Assembly: GCA_905202255.1 (NCBI GenBank)
Contig: CAJKRH010000001.1
Coordinates: 32,413-96,412 of the forward strand
Direction: 5' to 3'
Length of the DNA stretch: 64,000 bases
From: an uncultured Ruminococcus sp.
Lineage (GTDB): Bacteria > Bacillota > Clostridia > Oscillospirales > CAG-272
Below the pieces are notes generated by a model. It was not told the origin of the DNA. It saw only the letters and a program-made list of their open reading frames with translations, and made no database searches. Made by a program: the position numbers and the translations under genes. Below, in pieces: positions 54,708 through 64,000 of this stretch. Every line of letters starts with the position of its first letter. The first letter of the stretch is position 1.

Positions 54708-56203
54708 GCGCAAATACATCTGAAATAAGCAGTATCATAAAAGAGCAGATACGCAATTACCGTTCCCGCGCGGAAATGACGGAAACGGGCACCGTAGTGC
54801 TCGTGGGCGACGGTATCGCCCGCGTATACGGTCTGCGTAACTGTATGTCGGGCGAGCTTGTGGAGTTTGATGACGGCAGCTTCGGCATGGCGCAGAATCT
54901 TGAGGAGGAAACGGTTTCCATAGCCGTTCTCTCCGATAAAAACGATATCCGCGAGGGTACCTCGGTAAAGCGCACAGGCAGAGTTGTTTCCGTTCCCGTG
55001 GGCGAGGCGCTCCTCGGCAGAGTAGTCGATGCGCTCGGCTCTCCGATAGACGGCAAGGGCGCCGTTGCCTGCGAAATCACACGCCCAATAGAAGCCGATG
55101 CTCCCGGCATTATCGAGAGAAGAGGCGTTACCGTCCCGCTCCAGACAGGTATCAAGGCTATCGACAGCATGATACCGATAGGCAGAGGTCAGCGTGAGCT
55201 CATCATCGGCGACCGCCAGACAGGTAAAACGGAAATAGCGATAGACACGATAATAAATCAGAAAAACGAGGGTGTCATATGCATTTATGTCGCCATCGGT
55301 CAGAAGAACACATCCGTTGTGCGCATAGCAAACGAGCTTGCGCGCTCGGGGGCAATGGAATATACGATAATCGTTTCCGCCTCCGCCTCGGAGTCCGCTC
55401 CGCTCCAGTATATAGCGCCCTATTCGGGTTGTGCCATGGCGGAATATTTCCGCGAGCAGGGCAAGGATGTGCTGATAATATATGACGACCTCTCGAAGCA
55501 CGCGGTGGCATACCGTGCGCTCTCCCTGCTGATTCGTCGTCCGCCGGGCAGAGAGGCTTACCCCGGAGATGTATTCTATCTCCATTCGAGACTGCTGGAG
55601 CGCGCGGCTTGCGTTGCTCCCGAATACGGCGGCGGCTCGATAACGGCTCTGCCGATAATCGAAACGCAGGCGGGAGATGTCTCCGCATATATCCCGACAA
55701 ATGTCATCTCCATCACCGACGGTCAGATATTCCTTGAAACAGAGCTTTTCCACGCGGGAATCATGCCGGCTATAAACCCCGGTATATCCGTCAGCCGTGT
55801 CGGTGGCTCCGCCCAGCTCAAATCAATGAAAAAGGTCTCCGGCGAGCTGAAGCTGCTCTATTCGCAGTATCGCGAGCTTCAGAGCTTCGCGCAGTTCGGA
55901 AGCGACCTCGACGCGGATACAAAAGCGCGTCTTGCTCTCGGTGAGAGAATCGTCGAGGTGCTCAAGCAGGGCAGAAACGCCCCCGTGCGCGTCGGCTGTC
56001 AGGTTGCGATAATCTATGCCGTCACAAAGGGATTTCTCAATGATATCCCCGTCTCCAGAGTTTCGGACTACGAGACGGCACTCTATACCAAGCTCACCAC
56101 CGATGCAAAGGAGCTTCTTGCCCGTTTTGAGGAGGGCTACTTCGAAAAATCGGATGAAGAAGCGCTCATAAAGCTGCTCGGCGAAATAAAGATAAAGAGG
56201 TGA
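54704..56203 (+). CDS. atpA: F1 ATP synthase subunit alpha
   Basis: A 499-residue subunit with the non-catalytic nucleotide sites. P-loop [28 protein letters not shown]-type region ([16 protein letters not shown]) and the family signature [17 protein letters not shown]. Overlaps atpH by four bases (ATGA). Confidence 0.97.
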   Translation: MSANTSEISSIIKEQIRNYRSRAEMTETGTVVLVGDGIARVYGLRNCMSGELVEFDDGSFGMAQNLEEETVSIAVLSDKNDIREGTSVKRTGRVVSVPVGEALLGRVVDALGSPIDGKGAVACEITRPIEADAPGIIERRGVTVPLQTGIKAIDSMIPIGRGQRELIIGDRQTGKTEIAIDTIINQKNEGVICIYVAIGQKNTSVVRIANELARSGAMEYTIIVSASASESAPLQYIAPYSGCAMAEYFREQGKDVLIIYDDLSKHAVAYRALSLLIRRPPGREAYPGDVFYLHSRLLERAACVAPEYGGGSITALPIIETQAGDVSAYIPTNVISITDGQIFLETELFHAGIMPAINPGISVSRVGGSAQLKSMKKVSGELKLLYSQYRELQSFAQFGSDLDADTKARLALGERIVEVLKQGRNAPVRVGCQVAIIYAVTKGFLNDIPVSRVSDYETALYTKLTTDAKELLARFEEGYFEKSDEEALIKLLGEIKIKR

Positions 56204-56207
56204 GCAC

Positions 56208-57008
56208 ATGGGAGCGGATATAAAAAATCTGCGCACACGCATAAAAAGCGTTGACTCCACTCTGCATCTGACAAAGGCGATGGGGCTCGTCGCCTCATCG
56301 AAGCTCCGCCGCACAGGCGAGGCAATGCGAAACGCCCGCGAATACGAGGCGGCACTCGACAGTGCCATGGCGGCACTGACATCAGGCAGCGAATGCAAAA
56401 GAAGCGTTTATATGAGAAGCGGCGGCAACCGCACGCGGCTCATAGTCATAGCAGGCGACCGCGGACTTGCGGGCGGATATAATGCAAATATCTTCCGCTT
56501 CATGCGCGATTATCCCGATGCCGAGGTCATACCGATAGGCAAGCGCGCCTGCGACCGCTACGGCAGGGCGGCAAACTCCGCCGAGCGTTTTTCGGGTGAT
56601 GAAGCCGTGGCTATGGCAAATGAGCTTTGCGCCGACTTTCGCGATGGAAAATTTGACAGGCTCGGCATCGTTTATACAAGGTATGTTTCCCTGCTTGTCC
56701 GCGAGGTTGAGGTGAAATGGATACTTCCCTTCACCGCGGCGGAAAGCGGTGAAGCCTCCGGCATGATTTTTGAGCCGGATGAGCTGACCGTGCTTGAGGC
56801 GATAGCCTCGGAATATGTCGCGGGAAAGATAACGGCTTCTGTCCGCGAGAGCTTTGCCTGCGAGATAGCCTCGCGCAAAACGGCGATGGACAGCGCAGGC
56901 AAGAATGCGCAGGAAATGATAGATTCTCTGCGTTTGCAATATAACCGTGCCCGTCAGAGCGCGATAACGCAGGAAATAACGGAAATCGTCGCCGGAAGCG
57001 GCGAGTAA
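56208..57008 (+). CDS. atpG: F1 ATP synthase subunit gamma
   Basis: A 266-residue central stalk subunit, somewhat short (usual 285-295). The N-terminal helix (MGADIKNLRTRIKSVDSTLH, LTKAMGLVASSKLRR) and the C-terminal helix (KNAQEMIDSLRLQYNRARQS AITQEITEIVAG) match the family. VIAGDRGLAGGYNANIF is the conserved inner part. Four bases after atpA. Confidence 0.95.
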   Translation: MGADIKNLRTRIKSVDSTLHLTKAMGLVASSKLRRTGEAMRNAREYEAALDSAMAALTSGSECKRSVYMRSGGNRTRLIVIAGDRGLAGGYNANIFRFMRDYPDAEVIPIGKRACDRYGRAANSAERFSGDEAVAMANELCADFRDGKFDRLGIVYTRYVSLLVREVEVKWILPFTAAESGEASGMIFEPDELTVLEAIASEYVAGKITASVRESFACEIASRKTAMDSAGKNAQEMIDSLRLQYNRARQSAITQEITEIVAGSGE

Positions 57009-57027
57009 AAGTAAGGAGGACTGATAG

Positions 57028-58697
<1,670 letters not shown>

Positions 58698-58701
58698 ATA
58701 A

Positions 58702-58732
58702 AAGCAGGGAATCCGCGAGGGTTCCCTGCTTT
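58702..58732 (+). terminator. Terminator of the atp operon
   Basis: AAGCAGGGAATCC GCGA GGGTTCCCTGCTT. Strong stem; a short T-run follows. Confidence 0.8.
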
Positions 58733-58754
58733 CGGCTATAATGGGGTGTTGATG

Positions 58755-58975
58755 GCATCGACCACTGCAAGATAAAGTCAAGTATCGCAAACAGCCGAAA
58801 ACAGAATATTAAATTCCTCATCCGCTTTTTCTTTTGCATATACAGGCGCAAAAGAAAAAGCTATCAAAAAGAAAACGCCGTGGCAGAGATTTCGCGCTCT
58901 GCGGAGCGCGACAAGAGCTACGCGCTCTTGATGGCGCCGCCTTCCCCAAAAGGCGGGCGAAAACTTTATTATTGG
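58755..58975 (+). repeat. Dispersed repeat, copy B
   Basis: Bases 58755-58860 closely match 60970-61075 (AAGATAAAGTC, CAGCCGAAAACAGAATATTA, CTCATCCGCTTTTTC). The right half contains TTTCGCGCTCTGCGGAGCGC. Its end (AAAAGGCGGGCGAAAACTTT) differs from copies A and C. Confidence 0.8.
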
Positions 58976-58983
58976 TAGAAATT

Positions 58984-59427
58984 TTATTCTCCCGTGCAGG
59001 CGGTTGTGGTAGTTTGCGGAATATGGCGCACGAAAATTTTGGCATATGCCGTCTGCCCATCTGAAGTTCTGGCAATCAAAAGCGTAGTGCCTGTAGATTT
59101 CGCCCTCATATAGATTCTGTTTCCCTCTATGGCAACGATTTCCGCCACCTGTTCATCTTCAACAGAATATTCCATCTGAAATTTTGTTGCCGTTTTTCCG
59201 CCATCGCCTATTACATCAAGCGGAACGCCGCCTATATCGATATAGAATGAGTTTCCGCGTTCCGCCTCAAAAACGCCGAAATACGGCGTGCTGCGCGTTG
59301 TTTCAGTCGATTGCGGTGTTGTCACTTCCGCCTCTCCTTGTTCCGATGCGCATCCCGCGCAGGCGGCAAGCGTAACCGAAATCAGACAAACCACCGCGGC
59401 AAGCAGTATAAAAGTTTTATTTTTCAT
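58984..59427 (-). CDS. Small lipoprotein with Ig-like (BIG2-type) domain
   Basis: A 147-residue exported protein. MKNKTFILLAAVVCLISVTL is the signal; the lipobox is near LAACAGC. A Thr/Ser-rich linker (EVTTPQSTETTRSTP) leads to a beta domain, VEDEQVAEIVAIEGNRIYMR then AKSTGTTLLIARTSDGQTAY, typical of BIG2-like repeats. The end is TTTTACTGE. AAAGGAGGT before ATG 59427 fixes the start against the long open frame upstream. Function unknown. Confidence 0.85.
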   Translation of the reverse strand: MKNKTFILLAAVVCLISVTLAACAGCASEQGEAEVTTPQSTETTRSTPYFGVFEAERGNSFYIDIGGVPLDVIGDGGKTATKFQMEYSVEDEQVAEIVAIEGNRIYMRAKSTGTTLLIARTSDGQTAYAKIFVRHIPQTTTTACTGE

Positions 59428-59473
59428 ATGTGATACCTCCTTTCGTTTTTCATATAATATATAGAAAAATCTG

Positions 59474-59487
59474 TTCTGCGCGCAGAA
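59474..59487. promoter_or_regulatory. Perfect 14-bp palindrome upstream of the small lipoprotein gene
   Basis: TTCTGCGCGCAGAA, 47 bases upstream of the lipoprotein start. TATATT lies between it and the gene, so it may be an operator. Confidence 0.35.
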
Positions 59488-59552
59488 AATTTTTTCGGAT
59501 TTTCTCTCTTTTCCGTTTTCGTGTATCAATCCAAATATTTTTTGTAAACCCA

Positions 59553-59581
59553 TTGACATTTTGTGTCCATTATGATATACT
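59553..59581 (+). promoter_or_regulatory. SigA-type promoter of the SPFH gene
   Basis: TTGACA (59553-59558), 17-base spacer, TATACT (59576-59581). The transcript start near 59588 coincides with the 5' edge of the candidate riboswitch. Confidence 0.8.
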
Positions 59582-59589
59582 ATAAATAC

Positions 59590-59715
59590 ATAAGGGAGTA
59601 AGAAGCGGGTTTTCCGCTGTGAAGTCAACATCCGCGCATTGCGCTGGCTTCGCATTAAAAAATGAGACTTATGTAAGGAGCTTTTCTTACTGAGCCTGAT
59701 ACCCGAGAATACAGA
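59590..59715 (+). ncRNA. Candidate yybP-ykoY (manganese) riboswitch
   Basis: The leader holds AAGGGAGTAAGAAGC, GTGAAGTCAACATCC and GAGACTTATGTAAGG in this order and spacing, as in yybP-ykoY aptamers, with GC-rich helices between (AAGCGGGTTTTCCGCTG). A terminator hairpin follows at once. Against it: the gene controlled is an SPFH protein and not a typical Mn exporter. A covariance search is needed for certainty. Confidence 0.5.
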
Positions 59716-59747
59716 GCCGGTAAGCAAAAAGCTTAGCGGCATTTTTT
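59716..59747 (+). terminator. Terminator hairpin of the riboswitch expression platform
   Basis: GCCGGTAAGC AAAAA GCTTAGCGGC with one internal G-G mismatch, followed by TTTTTT. It lies 80 bases before the SPFH start, consistent with transcriptional attenuation. Confidence 0.7.
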
Positions 59748-59825
59748 GTCGGCAATTTTTTCGGAGCATCACCGCGGGGTGCTCACGAAAAAGCAATAAA
59801 ACAAATCAAATTCGGAGGAAAAACA

Positions 59826-60902
59826 ATGTTCATTTCATTCTTTTCGGGCGTTCTTCTCGTCGTCGGCATCATCATCTGCATTGCCGTAATCGGCACAAAC
59901 GCGAAGAAAATTTCACGCGCAGACGCATATTCGAATACAGCCAAGCTGAAAAGCGGCAACAGAATCGCAGGCATTACCGCCGCGGTACTTCTGCTCGTGC
60001 TCGTTGCGGTTCCCGCAAGTATACATACCGTTGACGCGGGTACTATCGCCGTCGTCAAGGAATTCGGTAAACCTGTCGATACGCGCACATCCGGAATATA
60101 TTTCGATTTCTGGCTCACGCGCGAATATGTTACATACGACCTCACTGTTCAGCAGGAGGATATCAAAGCCGCCGCTTATTCGAGCGATGCGCAGACTATG
60201 GATATAGAAATGGTTGTGCAGTATCAGATTCAGCCCGAGCATGTCATTGATATCATCAATAATTACGGCAGTCTCGAGCATCTTTCAAACCGCATTCAGT
60301 CCGTTTCCATAGACAAGGCAAAAACCGTTCTCTCGCAGAAATCCGCGATGAATATCATCGAAACGCGCTCAACCGTTTCGCCTATGATAGAGGCAAGTAT
60401 AAAGGAAGCTATCTCGGAAGACTATTATGTGAATATCACAACCGTGGTTCTTACAAATATCGATTTTTCCGATGCCTTTGAAAACACGGTAGAGGAAAAA
60501 ATGATAGCCGAACAGCAGAAGCTGAAAGCGCAATATGAAAAGGAAAAAGCCGTTATCGAAGCGGAAAAGGAGCTTGAAGTTTCCAAGCTTGCGGCGCAGG
60601 CGGCAGTAGCAAAAGCCGAGGGTAATGCCGAAGCGGCACTTGCCATAGCTACAGCGGAAGCGCGTGCAATCAAGCTGAAATCCGTAGAAATCGCCCGTAT
60701 GCTCGGCTTCTCCATAAAAGAAACAAAGACAGACGACGCTGTGGAATACGATATCGACTTCTCGGGTAAATCCTTTGAAGAAATAAGCGTCATTTCCGAT
60801 TATCTCAAGTATATCGAATATCTCGAGAGCTGGAACGGCGAGCTTCCCACAACGCTCGTCACTGACGGCAGCGCGCAGATAATTCTCCCCGCAGCAAAAT
60901 AA
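59826..60902 (+). CDS. SPFH/prohibitin-family membrane protein
   Basis: A 358-residue protein. Two TM segments lie near residues 5-24 and 48-68 (ISFFSGVLLVVGIIICIAVI, ITAAVLLLVLVAVPASIHTV). The SPFH domain covers ~70-235 (DAGTIAVVKEFGKPVDTRTS, DIEMVVQYQIQPEHVIDIIN). A long Ala/Glu/Lys-rich coiled coil follows (EEKMIAEQQKLKAQYEKEKA). Family members oligomerise at the membrane and hold proteases or form microdomains. It is alone between its leader and a terminator. Exact role unknown. Confidence 0.9.
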   Translation: MFISFFSGVLLVVGIIICIAVIGTNAKKISRADAYSNTAKLKSGNRIAGITAAVLLLVLVAVPASIHTVDAGTIAVVKEFGKPVDTRTSGIYFDFWLTREYVTYDLTVQQEDIKAAAYSSDAQTMDIEMVVQYQIQPEHVIDIINNYGSLEHLSNRIQSVSIDKAKTVLSQKSAMNIIETRSTVSPMIEASIKEAISEDYYVNITTVVLTNIDFSDAFENTVEEKMIAEQQKLKAQYEKEKAVIEAEKELEVSKLAAQAAVAKAEGNAEAALAIATAEARAIKLKSVEIARMLGFSIKETKTDDAVEYDIDFSGKSFEEISVISDYLKYIEYLESWNGELPTTLVTDGSAQIILPAAK

Positions 60903-60911
60903 GGAAAGTGC

Positions 60912-60941
60912 AAAAAGGCAGGCGAAATCGCCTGCCTTTTT
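60912..60941 (+). terminator. Terminator of the SPFH gene
   Basis: AAAAAGGCAGGCGA AA TCGCCTGCCTTTTT, a perfect stem with T-run. Confidence 0.9.
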
Positions 60942-60969
60942 CGGTGTGCGCTTCTATCATGCAGTTGTG

Positions 60970-61180
60970 TCCCACACAAGATAAAGTCCATGTATCGCAA
61001 GCAGCCGAAAACAGAATATTAAATTCCTCATCCGCTTTTTCTTTTGCATATGCAGGCGCAAAAGAAAAAGCTATCAAAAAGAAAAGCGCCGATATGAGAT
61101 TTCGTGCTCTGCGGAGCACGACAAGGGCGCTGCCCATTGACCTGCAAGCCTTTGAAAAGGCTTGACCTAAACTTTAATGG
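60970..61180 (+). repeat. Dispersed repeat, copy C
   Basis: Left half matches copy B, right half matches copy A in inverse orientation (TTTGAAAAGGCTTGACCTAA). It joins both repeat modules and is the longest copy. No gene is seen in 60942-61203. Confidence 0.8.
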
Positions 61181-61203
61181 AGCGTTAAAACCTTAATACC
61201 ATC

Positions 61204-61236
61204 AAAAAATCGGCAACTATTCGTTGCCGATTTTTT
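61204..61236. terminator. Bidirectional terminator before the AEC gene end
   Basis: AAAAAATCGGCAAC TATTC GTTGCCGATTTTTT, perfect; lies 11 bases from the AEC stop codon on the minus strand. Confidence 0.9.
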
Positions 61237-61247
61237 ACCATATCACA

Positions 61248-62198
61248 TTATATCTTTATTATCAGGCTTGCCAGTGCTATCACGGCGGGCATTGTTGCCA
61301 CCGAGAGCAATGACGAAGCGCCGACCGCCTGCGAAGCATAACCCGGGGAAATCCCGTAAAGCTCCGCGAGCATAGTAACCGTGGAGGCACTCGGAACAGC
61401 CGCCATTATCGTGAGAAATACTGTCATATTGTCATTAAGTCCGCAAAAATGCGCAATAAGGCACACGACAAGCGGGATAATAAGCAGCTTCACCACCGAG
61501 AGATAATATATCTGCGGGTCGGCAAAAATCTGCTTCGGTTTTCTCGTGGCGAGCAATGCTCCCGTCACGACAACGGAAACAGGCGTACAGAGTGCCGCGA
61601 GATATGAAAATGTCGATGCAAGCGGCGCAGGACATGTGAAATACGGGCTGACAAGATAGATTACTATCCCGATAAGGCACGGCACCGTGCCGTAATTGAG
61701 CAGTATTTTCTTCGGCGTAAGCCTTATATCCTTGCGCTTTCTTGCCATTATGGCAATACCCCATGTCCACACGCCTATCTGAAAGCTGATATTGAAAAAG
61801 GCGGCAAGGAAAAGTCCCTCGGCACCGAAAAGCGATTCCATGAGCGGGAAGCCGAGAAATCCGCAGTTGCCGAAAATTATGGCAAATTCCGTTATTTTTG
61901 CTTCATCGAAGCTTCGGAAGCGAAAGACCTTGCAAGCGGCAAATGCGATAACCGCCATCAGCGCGTGAAGAAGTATCCCCAGCCCCACAACGGTAAAACC
62001 GTTTATGAAATCACTCTTCGTATACTGATATTTTACGAAAGCATTGATTATCATGCAGGGCTGACCGATGCAAATGATAAGTTTAGAAAGCCTGTTTGCC
62101 GCCGTATCATCCACGATATGCAGCCGGTATGCGAAGTACCCGACTGCCATGAGGATGAAAAGCGTTATGACAACAGTATAAAACCCAGATAAATTCAT
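61248..62198 (-). CDS. AEC family transporter (auxin efflux carrier-like)
   Basis: A 316-residue membrane protein with about ten TM segments arranged as two repeats. FTVVGLGILLHALMAVIAFA, FGNCGFLGFPLMESLFGAEG and IPLVVCLIAHFCGLNDNMTV followed by AVPSASTVTMLAELYG are typical of AEC (Mem_trans) carriers. The crossover prolines/glycines (GNCGFLGFP) are present. Bacterial members export or import organic acids such as malate or malonate; the substrate here is unknown. It lies 15 bases after the DUF4886 gene, probably in one transcript. Confidence 0.9.
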   Translation of the reverse strand: MNLSGFYTVVITLFILMAVGYFAYRLHIVDDTAANRLSKLIICIGQPCMIINAFVKYQYTKSDFINGFTVVGLGILLHALMAVIAFAACKVFRFRSFDEAKITEFAIIFGNCGFLGFPLMESLFGAEGLFLAAFFNISFQIGVWTWGIAIMARKRKDIRLTPKKILLNYGTVPCLIGIVIYLVSPYFTCPAPLASTFSYLAALCTPVSVVVTGALLATRKPKQIFADPQIYYLSVVKLLIIPLVVCLIAHFCGLNDNMTVFLTIMAAVPSASTVTMLAELYGISPGYASQAVGASSLLSVATMPAVIALASLIIKI

Positions 62199-62213
62199 TA
62201 TTTCTCCGTTTAA

Positions 62214-63746
62214 TTATTTTCCAGCTTTGGGAACATAAATGCGCAGTGCATGAACGGCGCTTTCCGCTTCTTCTGCCGTGAGTGCCGCACCGTCCGCCTT
62301 GGAAAGGTTGAAAGCGCGGAAAATAAACTTGCCCCACCATTCTTCGGTGACCGTTATAACCTCTTCGTTTGTATTTCCCGGGCGTATCTTATCGGAGTTT
62401 TTCGCTCCGGCATAGCGCCATCCCTCGGGACGGTATTTCCAACCGCTTTCAAGCACGATAACCGAGCCTGCGGGAAGTTCTTTTTTGGAAAGGAGTCTCG
62501 AGGCGGCGAAATTATTGATATTTGACGCTGTCGAACCGCCCGCTTTGCTTGTAAGAAGCATTCCCGATACGGAATTGTAATATGCATAGGGTACGATATC
62601 AAGCTCTATCATAGTGAAGTCATCGGGATTCAGCCCGAGCTTCTCAAGGTCGGCTTTTTTCGTCTCGGTATCCGTATCGTTTACATAAGTTGAAGCTTTC
62701 GGCTCAAAAGGATGACGGCAGGCATTTTCCGCCGCTTCCTTGGCGGCAAGAGCAGCTCTCGTGCCGAGCAGATATCTGTATTCGTTCGGAACATATGTCA
62801 CAGCCGAGAGGTCGGCACCTGTGAGCGCTTTGAACCATGTGAGCGCTGCGGTATATCTGCCCATATCATAGGAGAGATGATAGCCGTCGCGCGTGACGGT
62901 ATCGCCGATATAGCATGTGCGGATATTCTGAATAGCCGTGCCCGACGGTATCACGCCCGCAAAATCATCCTTATGTCCCGTAAGCACAGCTTTGCGCACC
63001 GCGGAAAGAATGCTGTCGTACATGGTTTTCTGATTTCTGCCGTATTTGGCAAAATCACTGTGCGAGGAATTGCCCTGATAAGCCCATGTCATATGCCATA
63101 CAAGCTTTGCATCGGGGCAGGAGGTTTTTACGGTTTCGATAAGAGTAGTGAGATGCGGCTCATATGAGGATTCAACGCCGCTGAGTCCGCTTGCCTGCTG
63201 GAATGTCACAACATCCCATTCGGCATAGCGAAGCCCATCGATGAGTTTGCTCTTTGTTTTTGTCCATTTGCCGTCATTATTCAGATAAAAATCATACGGA
63301 AGTGTGCTCTGCGAGAGCGTCTGCACATGCTGTTCGAGCGAGCAGCCGCTGATATAGAGATTGCCGAGCACGATATCGGTATAGCCAGCGCTCTTTGCGA
63401 TATCATAGAGATATTCCATCGCGTCAACGGAAAAGCTGTTGCCTATGGCGAGTACTTTCAGGCTCTTGCCCTCGGGAAGTATCGGTTCGGGCTCGGGTTC
63501 CGGTTCTGTCGTTGTTGCCGTTGTGGCGGTGGTTTCGGTAGTTGTGGCTGTCGTTTCGGTTGTGGCGGTGGTCGCTGTCGACTGCGTCGGTTCCGTCGGT
63601 TTTGTTACCTCGGAAGAGCTTGTTGTGCCGGATGTTGCGGGAGCGGTAGTTCCGCTTGTAACATCGGGATTGCCGCCGCAGGAAACGAGCGCAACCGCCG
63701 AAACGAGGAACAATGCCGCGAGTATGAGTGCCAATACTTTTTTCAT
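62214..63746 (-). CDS. DUF4886 SGNH-hydrolase-like lipoprotein
   Basis: A 510-residue surface protein. MKKVLALILAALFLVSAVAL then VSCGG is a lipoprotein signal. A ~70-residue linker of Thr/Ser and then EPEPEPEP follows. The DUF4886 domain starts LKVLAIGNSFSVDAMEYLYD (block I nucleophile in GNSFS) and ends near RDGYHLSYDMGRYTAALTWF (Asp/His block). The C-terminal 150 residues (from ASTYVNDTDTETKKADLEKL) are a separate beta-rich region. Likely an extracellular esterase acting on polysaccharide. ATG 63746 behind GGAGGGG is used. Confidence 0.88.
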   Translation of the reverse strand: MKKVLALILAALFLVSAVALVSCGGNPDVTSGTTAPATSGTTSSSEVTKPTEPTQSTATTATTETTATTTETTATTATTTEPEPEPEPILPEGKSLKVLAIGNSFSVDAMEYLYDIAKSAGYTDIVLGNLYISGCSLEQHVQTLSQSTLPYDFYLNNDGKWTKTKSKLIDGLRYAEWDVVTFQQASGLSGVESSYEPHLTTLIETVKTSCPDAKLVWHMTWAYQGNSSHSDFAKYGRNQKTMYDSILSAVRKAVLTGHKDDFAGVIPSGTAIQNIRTCYIGDTVTRDGYHLSYDMGRYTAALTWFKALTGADLSAVTYVPNEYRYLLGTRAALAAKEAAENACRHPFEPKASTYVNDTDTETKKADLEKLGLNPDDFTMIELDIVPYAYYNSVSGMLLTSKAGGSTASNINNFAASRLLSKKELPAGSVIVLESGWKYRPEGWRYAGAKNSDKIRPGNTNEEVITVTEEWWGKFIFRAFNLSKADGAALTAEEAESAVHALRIYVPKAGK

Positions 63747-63784
63747 AAATTTCCCCTCCGTGCCTGATTTTGTTTTCATTTTAA

Positions 63785-63813
63785 AGTATACCGTAGTTCG
63801 CCGAAAAAGTCAA
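63785..63813 (-). promoter_or_regulatory. SigA-type promoter of DUF4886-AEC
   Basis: Minus strand TTGACT (63813-63808), 17-base spacer, TATACT (63790-63785), 38 bases before the start. Confidence 0.8.
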
Positions 63814-63879
63814 TGCTCAAATAGGGGATATTTTGTTTTGGCGGGTTTTTATTTGGGAGTTGTGAACTTTATATTTACT

Positions 63880-64000
63880 TGTAGCGAGCGAACAGCGTTC
63901 GCACGCAAAGAAATTAAAAAAAGCTCTTATTTTCTCGTACTTTTGTATGACCAAAAGTACCAAAAGTCATCAAAGAGAGCGTTCACCCCTGTCTCGGCGA
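63880..64000. repeat. Second dispersed-repeat family, cut by the window end
   Basis: CGAACAGCGTTCG palindrome, CTTTTGTATGACCAAAAG-type segments and the end CCCCTGTCTCGGCGA. The same end and a GAGTGACCAAAAGCG segment occur at 50985-51110. Otherwise 63814-64000 holds no gene. Confidence 0.6.

Noticed and set aside
63480..63620. Repetitive sequence that could be taken for a tandem-repeat locus or CRISPR-like array
   Set aside because: It encodes the Thr-rich and EPEPEPEP linker of the DUF4886 lipoprotein. The repeat is a codon-level effect with no spacer-repeat order.

Overview
The window is a chromosomal segment of an anaerobic, spore-forming-type Firmicute, most likely class Clostridia (Oscillospirales-like). 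This rests on a partial and a complete aromatic amino acid gene, a spoVT gene, partner-switching sigma regulators, an NHLM-type RiPP exporter and a sodium-type F1Fo ATP synthase. Species cannot be named from the sequence alone.

Layout. (1) 1-3149: aroB (partial) and pheA on the minus strand, a TetR regulator, and a divergent SLOG-protein / XRE-regulator pair around a striking operator. (2) 3449-15816, plus strand: a STAS antagonist, a membrane SpoIIE-type phosphatase and an RsbW-like anti-sigma factor lie directly upstream of, and probably in one operon with, an NHLM export system (HlyD-like protein, peptidase-ABC, ABC). These are followed by an ECF sigma factor, four Nif11-like/GG-leader precursor peptides (three of them cysteine-rich), a radical SAM/SPASM maturase and a further leader-like zinc-ribbon peptide. 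(3) 16115-48303: spoVT is cut in two. Its first 33 codons are at 16115-16212 and its last 150 codons at 47850-48303. Between them sits a ~31.6 kb integrative mobilizable element bounded by an 8-bp core, GGCGACCC, whose inner flanks are near-perfect inverted repeats, the expected attP of a large serine recombinase. The recombinase gene is the last gene of the element and reads in frame through attR into the spoVT remainder.

The element carries fragments of older mobile elements, a RloA/RloB (AbiL-like) defence pair, and a complete cell-surface glycan locus on the minus strand (21395-40259). That locus has GDP-D-glycero-D-manno-heptose synthesis (GmhA, HddA, fused HddC-GmhB), UDP-sugar dehydrogenase, PglF/E/C-like dehydratase-aminotransferase-phosphosugar transferase, glycosyltransferases, a pyruvyltransferase, flippase and polymerase. 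A CI-like repressor with divergent HTH gene, MobC and relaxase (with a second gene encoded inside the relaxase gene in another frame), and a DUF4143 ATPase follow.

(4) 48563-64000: BspA-like leucine-rich lipoprotein, a small unknown gene, the atpIBEFHAGDC operon (c subunit with a two-carboxylate sodium-type motif and a short epsilon subunit), a lipoprotein, an SPFH protein behind a candidate yybP-ykoY riboswitch with terminator, an AEC transporter and a DUF4886 lipoprotein. A family of ~150-bp dispersed repeats punctuates this last region.

The most interesting points are the spoVT-interrupting glycan-carrying element with its state-dependent recombinase C-terminus, the radical-SAM cysteine-rich RiPP family tied to a partner-switching module, and the poly-G junction between two glycosyltransferase genes.
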